Counted from the stretch's first letter, positions 16,742 through 26,243 are shown. The stretch: 64,000 nt of DNA from Kocuria sp. (GCA_030524035.1 JAUNHG010000003.1:248001-312000); one strand, 5' to 3'. Notes: generated by a model from the sequence alone, not told the origin. Program-made: numbers and translations.

Positions 16742-18451
16742 ATGGCAACCGGGAAGTTCCCAACCGATTCACCTACCATGACGGCCGTGACTTCCTCGCC
16801 CTCACTCCGTACATCCGCAGAAAACCGGGATACCACAACCTCCGGTGGCGTTATCGCCACGGCGTGGACGCCCGCCCGTCAGGCGCCACAAACCCGGACT
16901 GACTTGCGTCATCGCCTTTTACCGCCGTGGCCTCCCACGGCAGGATGGACGTGGGTTCTGCCCATACTTCCGGTGCTGTTGGGGGCTGTGTTGCGGTTCT
17001 GGCATTTAGGCCGCCCCCAAGACATCGCCTTCGACGAAACCTATTACGTCAAGGACGGCTGGGCGCTAATTCTCTCCGGTTACGAACAACAATGGCCAGA
17101 AGGCGCGGACGACGGTTTTTCCCATGGCAATGTCCCCAACCCCACCGGTGAAGCGTCCTTTGTGGTTCATCCGCCAGTGGGCAAATGGTTGATCGGCCTG
17201 GGCATGGTGCTCTTTGGCCCCGGCGAAGCCCTAGGATGGCGTTTCTTTTCTGCGGTAACCGGAACCGCCATGATCGCGCTCGTGGTGATCGCCGCGTTAC
17301 TCATGTTCCGCTCCCCCGTAGTCGCCGCCATAGCAGGCACCGTGTTGGCGGTAGACGGGCTGCACATCACGCATTCCCGATTGGCACTGCTCGACATTTT
17401 CTTGGCATTTTTTGTGCTCTTGGCCTTTGTCCTGTTGCTCATTGACCGAGCGGACGGACGGCGCCGACTGATCAAACGACTCACAGAACGGTCCCGAAAC
17501 GCTTCCCGGGATCCCTACCTGTTCGGCCCCTGGTTAGGAATCCGGTGGTGGCGTATCGCAGCAGGTGTTTCGTGTGGCCTAGCGGCGGGGGTGAAGTGGA
17601 ATGCCCTGTACTACATCGCAGCGTTAGGCATCATGACCGTGCTCTGGGACATAGGGGCTCGGCGCACAGCTGGCATCAAACTCTGGTTACCCGCCGGCGT
17701 ATTCAAAGACGGCGTTTTTGCGTTCATGTCCATGATCCCGGTGGCGTTACTGACGTACTTAGCCACATGGACCGGGTGGCTCACCACATCCGGCGGGTAC
17801 CACCGCCAGTGGGCTGCCACCAACCCGGGCGTCGGCCCGCAATGGCTGCCCGAATCTTTACGCTCCCTGTGGGAGTACCACAAAGCTGCATATTCCTTCC
17901 ACGTAGGGCTGGATGCTGAACACACCTACATGGCCGGCCCAGCCCAGTGGCCTGTGTTGGGCAGACCCACCTCATATTTCTACGAATCTCTTGAGCAAGG
18001 TCAGTCTGGGTGTGCAACCGCCACGTGTTCGCAAGCAATTTTGAATCTGGGAAACCCCGCGATTTGGTGGCCCGCCTTACCGGTCATGGCCCTCATGGTG
18101 ATTTTGGTTGTGGCATGGCGGCGGTGGCGCATGGACTGGCGGTTGCTATCGCTCTTAGCGATGGTGGCGGTGGGCTGGCTGCCATGGTTTGCGTATCCAG
18201 AACGCACCCAGTTCTTCTTTTATACCCTGCCCTATCTGCCCTTTATGGTGTTACTACTAGCGGCCGGGGTGAGCATGCTGCTTCCCACCTCGGAAACCGG
18301 CAGAGTCCAACGGATTGTGCGCTGGTGCATCGTAGGAGCGTGGATGCTGCTCATATTGGCAGTAGCAGCATATTTTTGGCCCATCTGGACGGCCGAGGTC
18401 ATTCCTTACGAACACTGGCGACACCGCATGTGGTTCCCTAACTGGATCTAG
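16742..18451 (+). CDS. pmt: Dolichyl-phosphate-mannose--protein O-mannosyltransferase
   Basis: There are 569 residues from the ATG at 16742; a GTG at 16703 and an ATG at 16778 are alternatives, and none has a strong ribosome site. PQDIAFDETYYVKDGWAL carries the catalytic Asp-Glu pair of GT-C fold PMT enzymes in the first external loop. About ten membrane helices follow, and FVVHPPVGKWLIGLG is the second conserved loop. FSTNPG-like and WEYH motifs are seen near residues 350-380. The enzyme transfers mannose from polyprenyl-phosphate mannose to Ser/Thr of exported proteins. A GDP-mannose source (manC) lies at 57.9-59.0 kb. Divergent overlap with rsmI is conserved in actinobacteria. Confidence 0.9.
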   Translation: MATGKFPTDSPTMTAVTSSPSLRTSAENRDTTTSGGVIATAWTPARQAPQTRTDLRHRLLPPWPPTAGWTWVLPILPVLLGAVLRFWHLGRPQDIAFDETYYVKDGWALILSGYEQQWPEGADDGFSHGNVPNPTGEASFVVHPPVGKWLIGLGMVLFGPGEALGWRFFSAVTGTAMIALVVIAALLMFRSPVVAAIAGTVLAVDGLHITHSRLALLDIFLAFFVLLAFVLLLIDRADGRRRLIKRLTERSRNASRDPYLFGPWLGIRWWRIAAGVSCGLAAGVKWNALYYIAALGIMTVLWDIGARRTAGIKLWLPAGVFKDGVFAFMSMIPVALLTYLATWTGWLTTSGGYHRQWAATNPGVGPQWLPESLRSLWEYHKAAYSFHVGLDAEHTYMAGPAQWPVLGRPTSYFYESLEQGQSGCATATCSQAILNLGNPAIWWPALPVMALMVILVVAWRRWRMDWRLLSLLAMVAVGWLPWFAYPERTQFFFYTLPYLPFMVLLLAAGVSMLLPTSETGRVQRIVRWCIVGAWMLLILAVAAYFWPIWTAEVIPYEHWRHRMWFPNWI

Positions 18452-18472
18452 CCTTCTGGTCGGCCATGTTCT

Positions 18473-19543
18473 TTACGCGGCGCGCAAAGCCCGGCGGCCC
18501 CCCAAAATCACCGCAGCACACCCCGCCACGGTGATCACAGCCACTGTGGCAGCCGCATCCACCCAGAACTGTGTGGGGTAAAGTCGAATCAAGGTGTCCG
18601 ACTGGTTAAAAGTCCAGCTGCCTTCGGTGAAAAACAGACCGTGGAATGCGGCAAAGAACCACTGCCAAGACACCAAAGCCACCACAGCAAGCACCACCAT
18701 GGCTGCGATGCTCACCCACGCACCACCAACCGCCGCACGGATCAACCCCGTTGCATCATGACGACGCCGCAACACCACCGTGAGTACCGCCAACAGCACC
18801 ACAACTGCTGCCGCCCATAAGCCGACTTGCATCACCAGTTTCACGTCGGTCATGTGGGAGATTTCTTCTTCGCTGAACCATGCCAGGCCGTTGGATGCCC
18901 GAATATCGCCCAAGAAGCTTGATGGTGCCCAGTTCAGGATGTAGTCCACCCCCTGGGAGCCCAGGCTCATTCTCTGTTGCGTGTCAAAACCGTAGGAATC
19001 AGCAGGGAATCCGGGACGGTGGTACTCGATCCACAGGAAGGCAGGGGAAGCTACCAGACGGACAGCAACACCCACCAACAACGCGGGCACCGCAACCGCA
19101 ACCAGAACTCGGCTCAGCACACGCAGCACCACAGACCCGGACCCGGCTTGATTGTCAGGTTGAGTGCTCGGGGAGATCAATCGGTTCCACGCCCCGTGGC
19201 CGTCTTGAGCAGAAGCTACGGGGCCACTGGGTTCATCGTCCACTTGATCGGTATAGCTGCGCCGATCAGCATCAACAGTGTCGTCTTCCACTTCATCGTA
19301 GATCCACTGTGCGGTTGGTCCGCCGTCAGCGGCGGTGCGATCCCCAGGAGCGATCGCACGTATGGAACCGGTTTCGGTGGGAATACTGCTGAGCAGATCC
19401 GTTGACCCTGTGGGGGTGACCGCTGCGTCCAATCGCCCCCATTTTTCTGCGTCTTCCGCCAAGAAATCAGCCCCGTCAGCTCCTGGTCGCTTTCTGGGGT
19501 CCGAATCAGCGGACGCTTGATGACGAGCATGGCGAGAGCTCAC
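18473..19543 (-). CDS. DUF1461 / TIGR01906-type integral membrane protein
   Basis: There are 356 residues from a GTG at 19543 behind AAAGGAGTAG. The first ~125 residues are polar and acidic, probably cytosolic and disordered. About four transmembrane helices then follow (VLVAVAVPALLVGVAVRLVA, LWAAAVVVLLAVLTVVL, WVSIAAMVVLAVVALVSWQW, and a C-terminal one), with an extracytoplasmic loop between the first two. The pattern EEISHMTDVK in that loop and FHGLFFTEGSWTFNQSDTLIRLYP between TM3 and TM4 are typical of DUF1461. The biochemical role is unknown. It is the last gene of the whiB-DUF3499-Trm112 run and convergent with pmt. Confidence 0.8.
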   Translation of the reverse strand: MSSRHARHQASADSDPRKRPGADGADFLAEDAEKWGRLDAAVTPTGSTDLLSSIPTETGSIRAIAPGDRTAADGGPTAQWIYDEVEDDTVDADRRSYTDQVDDEPSGPVASAQDGHGAWNRLISPSTQPDNQAGSGSVVLRVLSRVLVAVAVPALLVGVAVRLVASPAFLWIEYHRPGFPADSYGFDTQQRMSLGSQGVDYILNWAPSSFLGDIRASNGLAWFSEEEISHMTDVKLVMQVGLWAAAVVVLLAVLTVVLRRRHDATGLIRAAVGGAWVSIAAMVVLAVVALVSWQWFFAAFHGLFFTEGSWTFNQSDTLIRLYPTQFWVDAAATVAVITVAGCAAVILGGRRALRAA

Positions 19544-19577
19544 AGGGCTACTCCTTTACATATGACCCCGGCACCCC

Positions 19578-19949
19578 TCACGGAGTGTCAGATGCCTGGG
19601 CCAGGGGCAGAAAGTTCGGAATCCCGTCTTTGACGGCAAACACAGGGTGGACGCCTTCACGGAAGGGCTGTTCGCTCATGAGGTGATGTTCGTCCACTGC
19701 CACAAGTTTGGCACGGGTCATGGGACACCTGAGAACGGCACGCAACGCATGTGACAAGGATGAAACTCCGCCGCCGCGTGACATACGCGCCGCAGGCACG
19801 CTGACCTGCTCCAGTGAAATCTGAGTAACACCGGGGTGGGGGTCTGACGATGAGGGGATGGGGGGAGATGACGTCATCCGTGGATTCTTTCCAAAGCCCG
19901 CAGGGATTCTTTTATCAAGGGGGTCAGAGAACTTCACATGTTCTCTCAC
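19578..19949 (-). CDS. Trm112-like small protein
   Basis: There are 123 residues from a GTG whose first bases overlap the DUF3499 stop (GTGA). An internal ATG at 19877 (99 residues) is also possible. The core is at the C-terminus: LRAVLRCPMTRAKLVAVDE, then HPVFAVKDGIPNFLPL, the beta-rich Trm112/UPF0434 fold. Only one Cys of the usual zinc-binding set is visible (RCP), so zinc binding is probably lost. Trm112-like proteins act as partners of methyltransferases, but the actinobacterial ones often accompany sugar-phosphate mutase genes; none is adjacent here. Confidence 0.75.
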   Translation of the reverse strand: MREHVKFSDPLDKRIPAGFGKNPRMTSSPPIPSSSDPHPGVTQISLEQVSVPAARMSRGGGVSSLSHALRAVLRCPMTRAKLVAVDEHHLMSEQPFREGVHPVFAVKDGIPNFLPLAQASDTP

Positions 19950-20395
19950 ATGTGCCGCTTGGCACGACGCCGCAAGTGCGGCACCCGCATACCTCGGGGT
20001 TGGTCTGCGGTGGTGTCTTGGGTTTCAGCGCCCACTGTATCCGCTGTATCCCCAGTCAGAATATTGGGAGGTAAGGGGGCGTCATGATCAATATCTGGGC
20101 TTTGCGGAGCACGCTCCGTGGGCAGGCGTGTCACGGAGGCGTGCAGAGCAGCATCGCGGTGCTGGGGTGTTTCTTGCGCATCAAGCCGCAGAATCTCCCA
20201 CCCACGGGGAGCGGTTAACCGCTGAGCATGTTCCGCGCACAAGTCGTATGCATGGGGTTCGTTATGCACAGACAGTGGCCCGATCACCGCCGTGGAATCC
20301 GCGTACACGTACGTGAGGGTGAACAAGGCATCCCGCCGGCACCCTTGACGAGAACACAGGCGAGCTAACGGTGCATCCGGTGCAGTGGAGGACAC
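19946..20395 (-). CDS. DUF3499 family protein (actinobacterial, putative zinc-binding)
   Basis: There are 149 residues from a GTG at 20395. LCSRQGCRRDALFTLTYVYA with its two Cys and DLCAEHAQRLTAPRGWEILRL with another Cys-His pair are the hallmark of DUF3499, consistent with a small zinc ribbon. The C-terminal ~70 residues are polar and end in a basic HLRRRAKRHM. The function is unknown. In actinobacteria the gene is regularly found beside whiB, as here: whiB ends 20 bases upstream, and the Trm112-like gene overlaps its stop. Confidence 0.85.
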   Translation of the reverse strand: MSSTAPDAPLARLCSRQGCRRDALFTLTYVYADSTAVIGPLSVHNEPHAYDLCAEHAQRLTAPRGWEILRLDAQETPQHRDAALHASVTRLPTERAPQSPDIDHDAPLPPNILTGDTADTVGAETQDTTADQPRGMRVPHLRRRAKRHM

Positions 20396-20415
20396 GGAAA
20401 ACAGCCCTGGGGTGC

Positions 20416-20898
20416 TCAGCGTCCGGCACGGCGTAGGCGACGCCGCTCGCGTTCGGACAAACCACCCCAGATACCGAATTTTTCGTCATGTGCCATGGCG
20501 TAATCCAAGCATTCAGAACGCACCGGGCAGGCTTCACACACACGCTTAGCATCGCGAGTGGAACCGCCTTTTTCTGGGAAAAAAGCTTCCGGGTCAGTTT
20601 GGGCACATAGCGCATCGGTCTGCCAGGCGAGTTCGCCTTCGTCGCCATCGGTGCCATAGGCACCGGCCACGGCCTGCCATATAGAGCCGGGCATAGAGGA
20701 TGCATCAGCGGGGTGCTGTTCTGCGGGATCGGGGGGGCCGAGGGGGCCGCGCTGCGTGGAATGTGTGGAATCCGAATAACGCTGTGCAGCGTTCGGATTC
20801 ACCGGGTCCACAAACCAGTCCTGCGGAACAGAACGGCTTCCCCGCCGCCGCCGTGCGGTTTGTGCAACCTCGGTGCGGTAATAGGCGGGCTCTCCCAT
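20416..20898 (-). CDS. whiB: WhiB-family iron-sulfur transcriptional regulator
   Basis: There are 160 residues from the ATG at 20898, chosen because GGAAGGAA lies at the right distance. The longer open frame to 21060 crosses the predicted promoter. The C-terminal domain has the four Cys (DALCAQTD, then VCEACPVRSEC) that bind a [4Fe-4S] cluster, the GIWGGLSE turn and a basic ERRRLRRAGR tail for DNA contact. The first ~75 residues are a variable polar region. The layout and the DUF3499 neighbour point to the WhiB/WhmD (WhiB2) branch, which acts with sigma A in septation and cell-division control. Confidence 0.9.
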   Translation of the reverse strand: MGEPAYYRTEVAQTARRRRGSRSVPQDWFVDPVNPNAAQRYSDSTHSTQRGPLGPPDPAEQHPADASSMPGSIWQAVAGAYGTDGDEGELAWQTDALCAQTDPEAFFPEKGGSTRDAKRVCEACPVRSECLDYAMAHDEKFGIWGGLSERERRRLRRAGR

Positions 20899-21214
20899 GT
20901 CGTTCCTTCCGGTCAGTTTGTAAGGTATGGAGTCTGACAAAGCTCCGGGCAAGGAGGGCTGCACCATTTCCACTCGGAGAGCCACTGCCGTAGAATTACG
21001 CAGTCCTAAGCTCGGGGGTTTCCGAACGGCGGTCATAAGAGCCTTGAGGCACCTTGCCACTGCGTTTAATTACACGCTTGTAAGCCCTTGAACGTCAAGC
21101 CCGCACTTCAAGCACCACGTCACGCAGCCTTTCCCAAGCGGATTTAACACCGCGTGTCGTCATCAGAAGTGGCGTAGTCCATCCCCTTGATTTTCCGCGA
21201 GGTCATCCTGATCC
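20899..21214. other. Intergenic region between divergent whiB and the TIGR03089 gene
   Basis: These 316 bases hold the whiB leader and promoter on the - strand. I see no RNA gene or strong repeat. The whiB reading frame stays open upstream of the chosen start up to 21060, but the codons look non-coding. Confidence 0.5.
21069..21098 (-). promoter_or_regulatory. Predicted sigma-70-type promoter for whiB
   Basis: Read on the - strand, TTGACG (21098-21093) and TGTAAT (21074-21069) are separated by 18 bases, close to the primary sigma factor consensus. Transcription would begin about 160 bases before the whiB ATG, giving a long leader that makes post-transcriptional control possible. Confidence 0.6.
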
Positions 21215-21973
21215 ATGAGTCCCGCACCTGAAACGATCCACCACCTGTTTACCCGTCTTGCCCACCAACCCACACCAGCCATGGTGTTCTACGGAGATGC
21301 CGGCGAGCGCGTTGAACTTTCCGGCAGAGTGTTAGAAAACTGGGTAGCCAAGACCGCCAATCTTTTCACGGATGACTGCGGTCTTACTCCAGGGGATCGA
21401 GTCCTGGTGGACCCCACCGCACATTGGCGAAACGCTGTGATCATCTCAGCAACATGGTGGGTGGGTGCTACTGCGGTGCTGCCGACGACCGCTGATCAAA
21501 CGCCGGTGGAAGTGGCCGTCACCATGACGCCAGAAAAAAGTCGCTATCCGCACATTGCCCACACATCGGCTGATGAGCTCATCGTTGTGGCTTACCCAGC
21601 CCTGCCCATGAATCTGGACCCCACCCAGTTACCGGCCGGGGCTATCGACTTCTGCGCCCAAGTACGCGCTCACGGTGATCATTTTTCCCCGCTTGCAGCA
21701 ACGCCACCTGACCAACAAACAGCACTTGAGTCCACATATCAGCTCAGTTACGGCGAGATGCTTCATCGCATCACCGAATGTGCTAATCAGGTGAGGCGTA
21801 TGCAGCCACAGATCAAGGCGGTGCACCTTGATGTCACCACCTTCGACCCCAACACCCTTCCTCAAGTGCTAGGGGCGTGGTCAGCCGGCGTGACTGTGGT
21901 GCTCACAGACCAACCCATTGACCAAGTAGCCCCCCTGTTATCTACCGAAAAAGTCGGACTGACTTGGGGTTGA
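21215..21973 (+). CDS. TIGR03089 family protein (AMP-binding N-terminal-like)
   Basis: The product has 252 residues. The protein resembles only the first part of an acyl-adenylating enzyme: MVFYGDAGERVELSGRVLENWVAKTANL, then GDRVLVDPTAHWRNAVIISATWWVGA and later ...VLGAWSAGVTVVLTD. The P-loop and the C-terminal lid domain of true ligases are absent. TIGR03089 proteins are conserved in actinobacteria, often near LCP or purK/purE genes; their role is unknown. Length is normal for the family, so it is not a truncated ligase. Convergent with gtrA, 6 bases apart. Confidence 0.85.
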   Translation: MSPAPETIHHLFTRLAHQPTPAMVFYGDAGERVELSGRVLENWVAKTANLFTDDCGLTPGDRVLVDPTAHWRNAVIISATWWVGATAVLPTTADQTPVEVAVTMTPEKSRYPHIAHTSADELIVVAYPALPMNLDPTQLPAGAIDFCAQVRAHGDHFSPLAATPPDQQTALESTYQLSYGEMLHRITECANQVRRMQPQIKAVHLDVTTFDPNTLPQVLGAWSAGVTVVLTDQPIDQVAPLLSTEKVGLTWG

Positions 21974-21979
21974 ATGCAC

Positions 21980-22558
21980 TTATGACGACGCTAGGGGGTT
22001 GTCATTGTTCTGTGACGTTGAAGGAGCAGCAGATGATGCACCGCGCGGTTTAACTTTGGGAATTCGCCCCGTTAGCGCAGCCATCTCAGAGGTAGTGGAT
22101 GGCGCAAAACCGGGTTCATCATCCAGTTCAACCGCATACACCCAAAACCGGTAGGCGAAGTACCGGAAGATTGTTCCCAGCGCAGTCCCCACAATAGTTC
22201 CGGAAATGAACGACGCCGTAGGGGTAGTGAGCCCCAACAGGTAGTAGCTAACCATCACGCAGGCCAGCTCAATGCCCATGCCGATGGCGTTGGCAATCAA
22301 AAACTGGAATAGCTCTTTTTTGGTATCTGACTGTCGTTTATCCCGGAACGTCCAGTACCGGTTGGCCAGCCACGAGAACAGTGTGGCCACCACCGTTGCA
22401 ATTGCCTTAGCTTTAACGTGACCGTCTTCCTGAAAGACGGTGTGCATCAAAATCCAGACCACACCGGCGTTGACCAGAAAAGCCAAACCGCCTACTGTGC
22501 CGAACTTCATCAGCTCCGCCACGAACAGGTGCCAGGCCGCTTTGAAACGGTTGATCAT
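21980..22558 (-). CDS. GtrA-like membrane protein
   Basis: There are 192 residues from the ATG at 22558; an upstream in-frame start at 22618 would overlap the purK leader region. Four transmembrane helices in two pairs (FGTVGGLAFLVNAGVVWILM, AIATVVATLFSWLANRYWTF, FLIANAIGMGIELACVMVSY, TVGTALGTIFRYFAYRFWV) define the GtrA family, including the FSWLANRYWTFRD loop. Members are thought to move polyprenyl-linked sugars across the membrane or otherwise serve cell-wall polysaccharide synthesis. The C-terminal ~50 residues are polar and cytosolic. Its position next to purK/purE and the LCP gene is common in actinobacteria. Confidence 0.87.
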   Translation of the reverse strand: MINRFKAAWHLFVAELMKFGTVGGLAFLVNAGVVWILMHTVFQEDGHVKAKAIATVVATLFSWLANRYWTFRDKRQSDTKKELFQFLIANAIGMGIELACVMVSYYLLGLTTPTASFISGTIVGTALGTIFRYFAYRFWVYAVELDDEPGFAPSTTSEMAALTGRIPKVKPRGASSAAPSTSQNNDNPLASS

Positions 22559-22691
22559 ATGAAACAGGCTCCGAGTATTTTTCGTCCAATGCGCCTGTTG
22601 TCCTGTGCCATGCCTCATACCACGACGCCAGCTGTACCAGGGGCAGCGCGTGGCCCATCATAAGGGCTCCACCTCGCATTACCCTGAAGGG

Positions 22692-23942
22692 GTGAGCAAC
22701 GCTACCCACTCCACTCCACCCGCCTTCCCCCGTGACGGTTTTCACTCCCCCACCGCTATCACCGGCCCTGTAGTGGGTGTTGTGGGTGGAGGACAATTAG
22801 CCCGCATGATGGGACCAGCCGCCACAGAGCTCGGTATTGAGCTACGCGTACTGACTGAATCAGCGGATAGTTGCGCCGTTGCCGCCGTGGCCCATCACCA
22901 AGTCGGCGATTATCGGGATTGGGAGACCTTGCTGACCTTTGCCCAAGGGGTAGATGTCGTCACTTTTGATCATGAACACGTCCCGACTGAACATCTCAAG
23001 GCATTGGGCGATGCCGGAGTACGCGTGCACCCACAGCCATCAGCCCTGGTGCATGCGCAAGACAAAATTGTGATGCGCAAAGCCGTAGAAGCTTTGGGGC
23101 TACCGAATCCACGATGGGCACAGGTCAGCACGCCAGAAGAACTCATAGCCTTTGCGGCGCATCACTGGCCTGTGGTGCTCAAGACCCCTCGTGGTGGATA
23201 TGACGGCAAAGGAGTCCTGTTAGTCCATTCCGCCCAAGAAGTCCGGGAAGGCCTGGCAGCGCAATGGTTGGCTGACCACACTTTCCCAGCATTATTGGCT
23301 GAGGAAGCCGTACCTTTCACTCGTGAGCTTTCTGCACTTGTGGCGCGTTCTCCATCTGGGGACGTACGTTCCTGGCCGGTGGTTGAATCCATCCAAGTCA
23401 ACGGTGTGTGTGACGAAGTCTTGGCTCCCGCCCCTGACCTAGACCCACAGGTAGCACAGGCGGCTGCTGCCGCAGCACGTACTCTGGCGACCGAACTAGG
23501 CGTCACCGGCGTGATGGCTGTTGAACTATTTGAAGTTCCCGGTGGTCATTTCCTCATTAATGAACTTGCCATGCGCCCCCATAACTCGGGGCATTGGACC
23601 ATGAACGGTTCCATCACCGGACAATTTGAACAGCATCTGCGTGCCGTCCTTGATCTACCGTTGGGCGATCCACAGCCGATGTGTGAGGCCACCGTGATGA
23701 AAAACATTCTGGGTGGCTCCTGTGACGATCTCTTTCAGGGGTTTGCCGCTGCCATGACAACCGTTCCAGCCGCCAAAATTCACCTGTATGGCAAGTCAGT
23801 GCGCCCCGGACGCAAAGTAGGTCACGTGAACGTGACAGGGGAAAGCCTGCACGAGATCACAACCTTGAGGACACAGGCTCAACGTGCTGCTGACATGATC
23901 CGTTCAGGTGAGCGCAGTAGCGTGATGTCACCAGCAAGCTGA
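22692..23942 (+). CDS. purK: 5-(carboxyamino)imidazole ribonucleotide synthase
   Basis: There are 416 residues from the GTG at 22692. [19 protein letters not shown] is the PurK N-terminal motif, and [17 protein letters not shown] carries the ATP-grasp lysine and glycine loop. [20 protein letters not shown] is the conserved active-site strip. It makes N5-CAIR from AIR, ATP and bicarbonate in purine synthesis. The stop is 11 bases before purE, which uses the product, so they form an operon. Confidence 0.95.
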   Translation: MSNATHSTPPAFPRDGFHSPTAITGPVVGVVGGGQLARMMGPAATELGIELRVLTESADSCAVAAVAHHQVGDYRDWETLLTFAQGVDVVTFDHEHVPTEHLKALGDAGVRVHPQPSALVHAQDKIVMRKAVEALGLPNPRWAQVSTPEELIAFAAHHWPVVLKTPRGGYDGKGVLLVHSAQEVREGLAAQWLADHTFPALLAEEAVPFTRELSALVARSPSGDVRSWPVVESIQVNGVCDEVLAPAPDLDPQVAQAAAAAARTLATELGVTGVMAVELFEVPGGHFLINELAMRPHNSGHWTMNGSITGQFEQHLRAVLDLPLGDPQPMCEATVMKNILGGSCDDLFQGFAAAMTTVPAAKIHLYGKSVRPGRKVGHVNVTGESLHEITTLRTQAQRAADMIRSGERSSVMSPAS

Positions 23943-23953
23943 AGGAGAGAAGG

Positions 23954-24472
23954 ATGGATAACTCCCGGCCCGTCGTGGGCGTGGTGATGGGATCGGATTC
24001 TGATTGGCCGGTCATGGAGGCTGCCGTCGATGCCCTCAATGAGCTCGGTCTTTCCTGTGACGTCAACGTGGTATCCGCCCACCGCATGCCCCACGAAATG
24101 ATCCGTTATGGCGCGGAAGCAGAACAGAGGGGCTTGCGGGTGATCATCGCGGGCGCGGGTGGTGCCGCGCACTTGCCAGGTATGTTGGCATCCACCACGG
24201 TGCTGCCGGTCATCGGTGTGCCCGTTCCCCTCAAAACCCTGGACGGGTTGGATTCTCTGTTGTCGATGGTGCAGATGCCCGCAGGGGTACCCGTGGCCAC
24301 GGTGGCCATCGGCGGAGCACGCAACGCAGGTTTATTAGCCGCCCGCATGCTGGCCACGGGAACCGATGACCAAGCCTTGGCTTTACGGCGTAGACTGGCG
24401 CAGTTCGCTGACCAGCTCAAGGAAAGCGCTCACACCAAAGGTGCCGCACTACGGAACCAACTCACCGGCTGA
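23954..24472 (+). CDS. purE: N5-carboxyaminoimidazole ribonucleotide mutase
   Basis: The product has 172 residues behind [29 protein letters not shown] is the PurE phosphate-binding loop, [13 protein letters not shown] contains the catalytic His, and [16 protein letters not shown] and [17 protein letters not shown] complete the active site of the octameric class I enzyme. It converts N5-CAIR to CAIR. It is co-transcribed with purK and probably read through into the LCP gene 80 bases further on. Confidence 0.96.
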   Translation: MDNSRPVVGVVMGSDSDWPVMEAAVDALNELGLSCDVNVVSAHRMPHEMIRYGAEAEQRGLRVIIAGAGGAAHLPGMLASTTVLPVIGVPVPLKTLDGLDSLLSMVQMPAGVPVATVAIGGARNAGLLAARMLATGTDDQALALRRRLAQFADQLKESAHTKGAALRNQLTG

Positions 24473-24551
24473 TTCTGCTGCCCTTTTCCTCTGAAGAACC
24501 CCGCGCTCTCGATGCGCTTTCCGCACTTCCCGACCTACAGGCATTCACCCC

Positions 24552-26243
24552 GTGACAGGACCCCAAGACTTTCCCCGCCGCCGCTCAGGCACCCCCCTCG
24601 GTCATGATGATCACCGGCACTCCGACGAGTGGTTTGATGCTCACGATGCCCCGGTGTACGACAACTACCCGGATGACGTCGTAGGTGAAATGTCAGCGGA
24701 TGGCTCCACTAGCTCACGCGCCCGGAAGGGATCGTGGTCATCTGCCCTGGGTGATCCCCGGTACTTATCACCACACGCCTTGAATAAACGCACCGGATTG
24801 TTATTGGCTGCAACGCTCTTGGTTCCGGGTTCTGCGCAGATTGTGGCGGGTAGCCGGCGGATCGGGCGGATGGGGCTTATGGTCACGGTGATCTGCTGGG
24901 GTCTTGCGCTTTTGGCCGTACTGTCCATTGTGTTCTGGCGTACCCCCCTCATTTTTGTGCTGACCAACGGGCTCACCGCCCCGGCGATCTCTCTGGTGCT
25001 TGCCGGACTGGCGGTGGGGTGGGGACTGCTATTCATTGACGCGCTACGGCTTGCCAAGCCCGGTTTGTTATCGGCCAAAGCTCGCGTGATCGCAATCATC
25101 GCCACGGTTGTGGCCATCGTTGTGACCTCCGGTGGACTGGGATACACCGCGCATCTGGTCAATGTCACGCGCTCTGCGGTTGGCGATATCTTCGGTGGAG
25201 GCCTACCGTTTCGACCCGTAGATGGGCGATACAACCTACTGCTGATGGGCGCTGACGCCGGTGAGGACCGCGTAGGGTTGCGCCCGGATTCCATGACCGT
25301 GATCAGCATCGACGCTAAAAGCGGGCAAACTGTCACTATTTCCCTGCCCCGGAACCTCCAAAATGCGCCGTTTCCCGAAGACTCCCCCATGCACGATGTG
25401 TACCCAGAGGGGTATAACTGCGGCGATGAATGCTTGCTGAACGCCATCTATACGGATGTCACCGAAAACCACTCGGAGGTTTACGGTGATGCCGCTGACC
25501 CAGGAGCAGAAGCCATGATGGATGCCGCTTCCGGGGTATTAGACATTGAGGTCCAGGGATACGCCATGATCGATATGGCCGGGTTTGAACAACTGGTTGA
25601 TGCTCTGGGTGGGATCACCATTGACGTCGGTGGGGAAGTTCCTATAGGCGGCGGAACGAATGAAAGCACGGGTGAGCCGAATCCCATTGATGGCTACATC
25701 GAACCCGGCGTCCAGCACCTAGATGGTTTTCATGCGCTCTGGTACGCACGTTCCCGTGAAGGCGCTTCCGACTACGACCGTCAGGCCCGGCAACGCTGTG
25801 TGCAGACCGCCATGCTCAAACAGATGAATCCCGTCAATGTCGTCGCTAAATTTGAGGATCTTGCAGCGGCCGGCACACAAGTGGTGGTCACAGATATTCC
25901 GCAGTCATCCATCGGATCTTTCATGGACTTGGCGTTGGAGGCGAAAAATCACGAATTGGTCGGTTACGCCGCAGGTCCCCCGTATTACGACGCGTCTTTC
26001 CCCACCTACCCGGATTACAACCAACTCCACGCGGACGTCCGTGATCTACTGGCTGATGCTGATGGCTCCTCCGCCCAAGGGTCAACACAACACGCACCGG
26101 CCGCGGTCATGGGGGCAAGGCTCAGCGCACACGTCCCCTTGTTACCCGCTGAAGAATCAGGGGAAATGGGCTCCTTGACCGCGCAGGACGCTGAAGACCC
26201 ATCCACCCAGCTGTCCCCCAATGGGACGTGCTCGGTGCCGTGA
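24552..26243 (+). CDS. LytR-CpsA-Psr (LCP) family cell-wall glycopolymer ligase with extra membrane helices
   Basis: There are 563 residues from a GTG at 24552. The first ~75 residues are polar. Four hydrophobic helices follow (residues ~85-215), more than the single anchor of most LCP proteins. The LCP domain starts near residue 225: RYNLLLMGADAGEDRVGLRPDSMTV, then ISLPRNLQ, and later LWYARSREGASDYDRQARQ with the catalytic and pyrophosphate-binding Arg/Asp residues. LCP enzymes transfer lipid-linked teichoic-acid-like or arabinogalactan-type polymers to peptidoglycan outside the cell. The Fem-like gene follows 54 bases later, fitting a cell-wall cluster. Confidence 0.9.
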   Translation: MTGPQDFPRRRSGTPLGHDDHRHSDEWFDAHDAPVYDNYPDDVVGEMSADGSTSSRARKGSWSSALGDPRYLSPHALNKRTGLLLAATLLVPGSAQIVAGSRRIGRMGLMVTVICWGLALLAVLSIVFWRTPLIFVLTNGLTAPAISLVLAGLAVGWGLLFIDALRLAKPGLLSAKARVIAIIATVVAIVVTSGGLGYTAHLVNVTRSAVGDIFGGGLPFRPVDGRYNLLLMGADAGEDRVGLRPDSMTVISIDAKSGQTVTISLPRNLQNAPFPEDSPMHDVYPEGYNCGDECLLNAIYTDVTENHSEVYGDAADPGAEAMMDAASGVLDIEVQGYAMIDMAGFEQLVDALGGITIDVGGEVPIGGGTNESTGEPNPIDGYIEPGVQHLDGFHALWYARSREGASDYDRQARQRCVQTAMLKQMNPVNVVAKFEDLAAAGTQVVVTDIPQSSIGSFMDLALEAKNHELVGYAAGPPYYDASFPTYPDYNQLHADVRDLLADADGSSAQGSTQHAPAAVMGARLSAHVPLLPAEESGEMGSLTAQDAEDPSTQLSPNGTCSVP

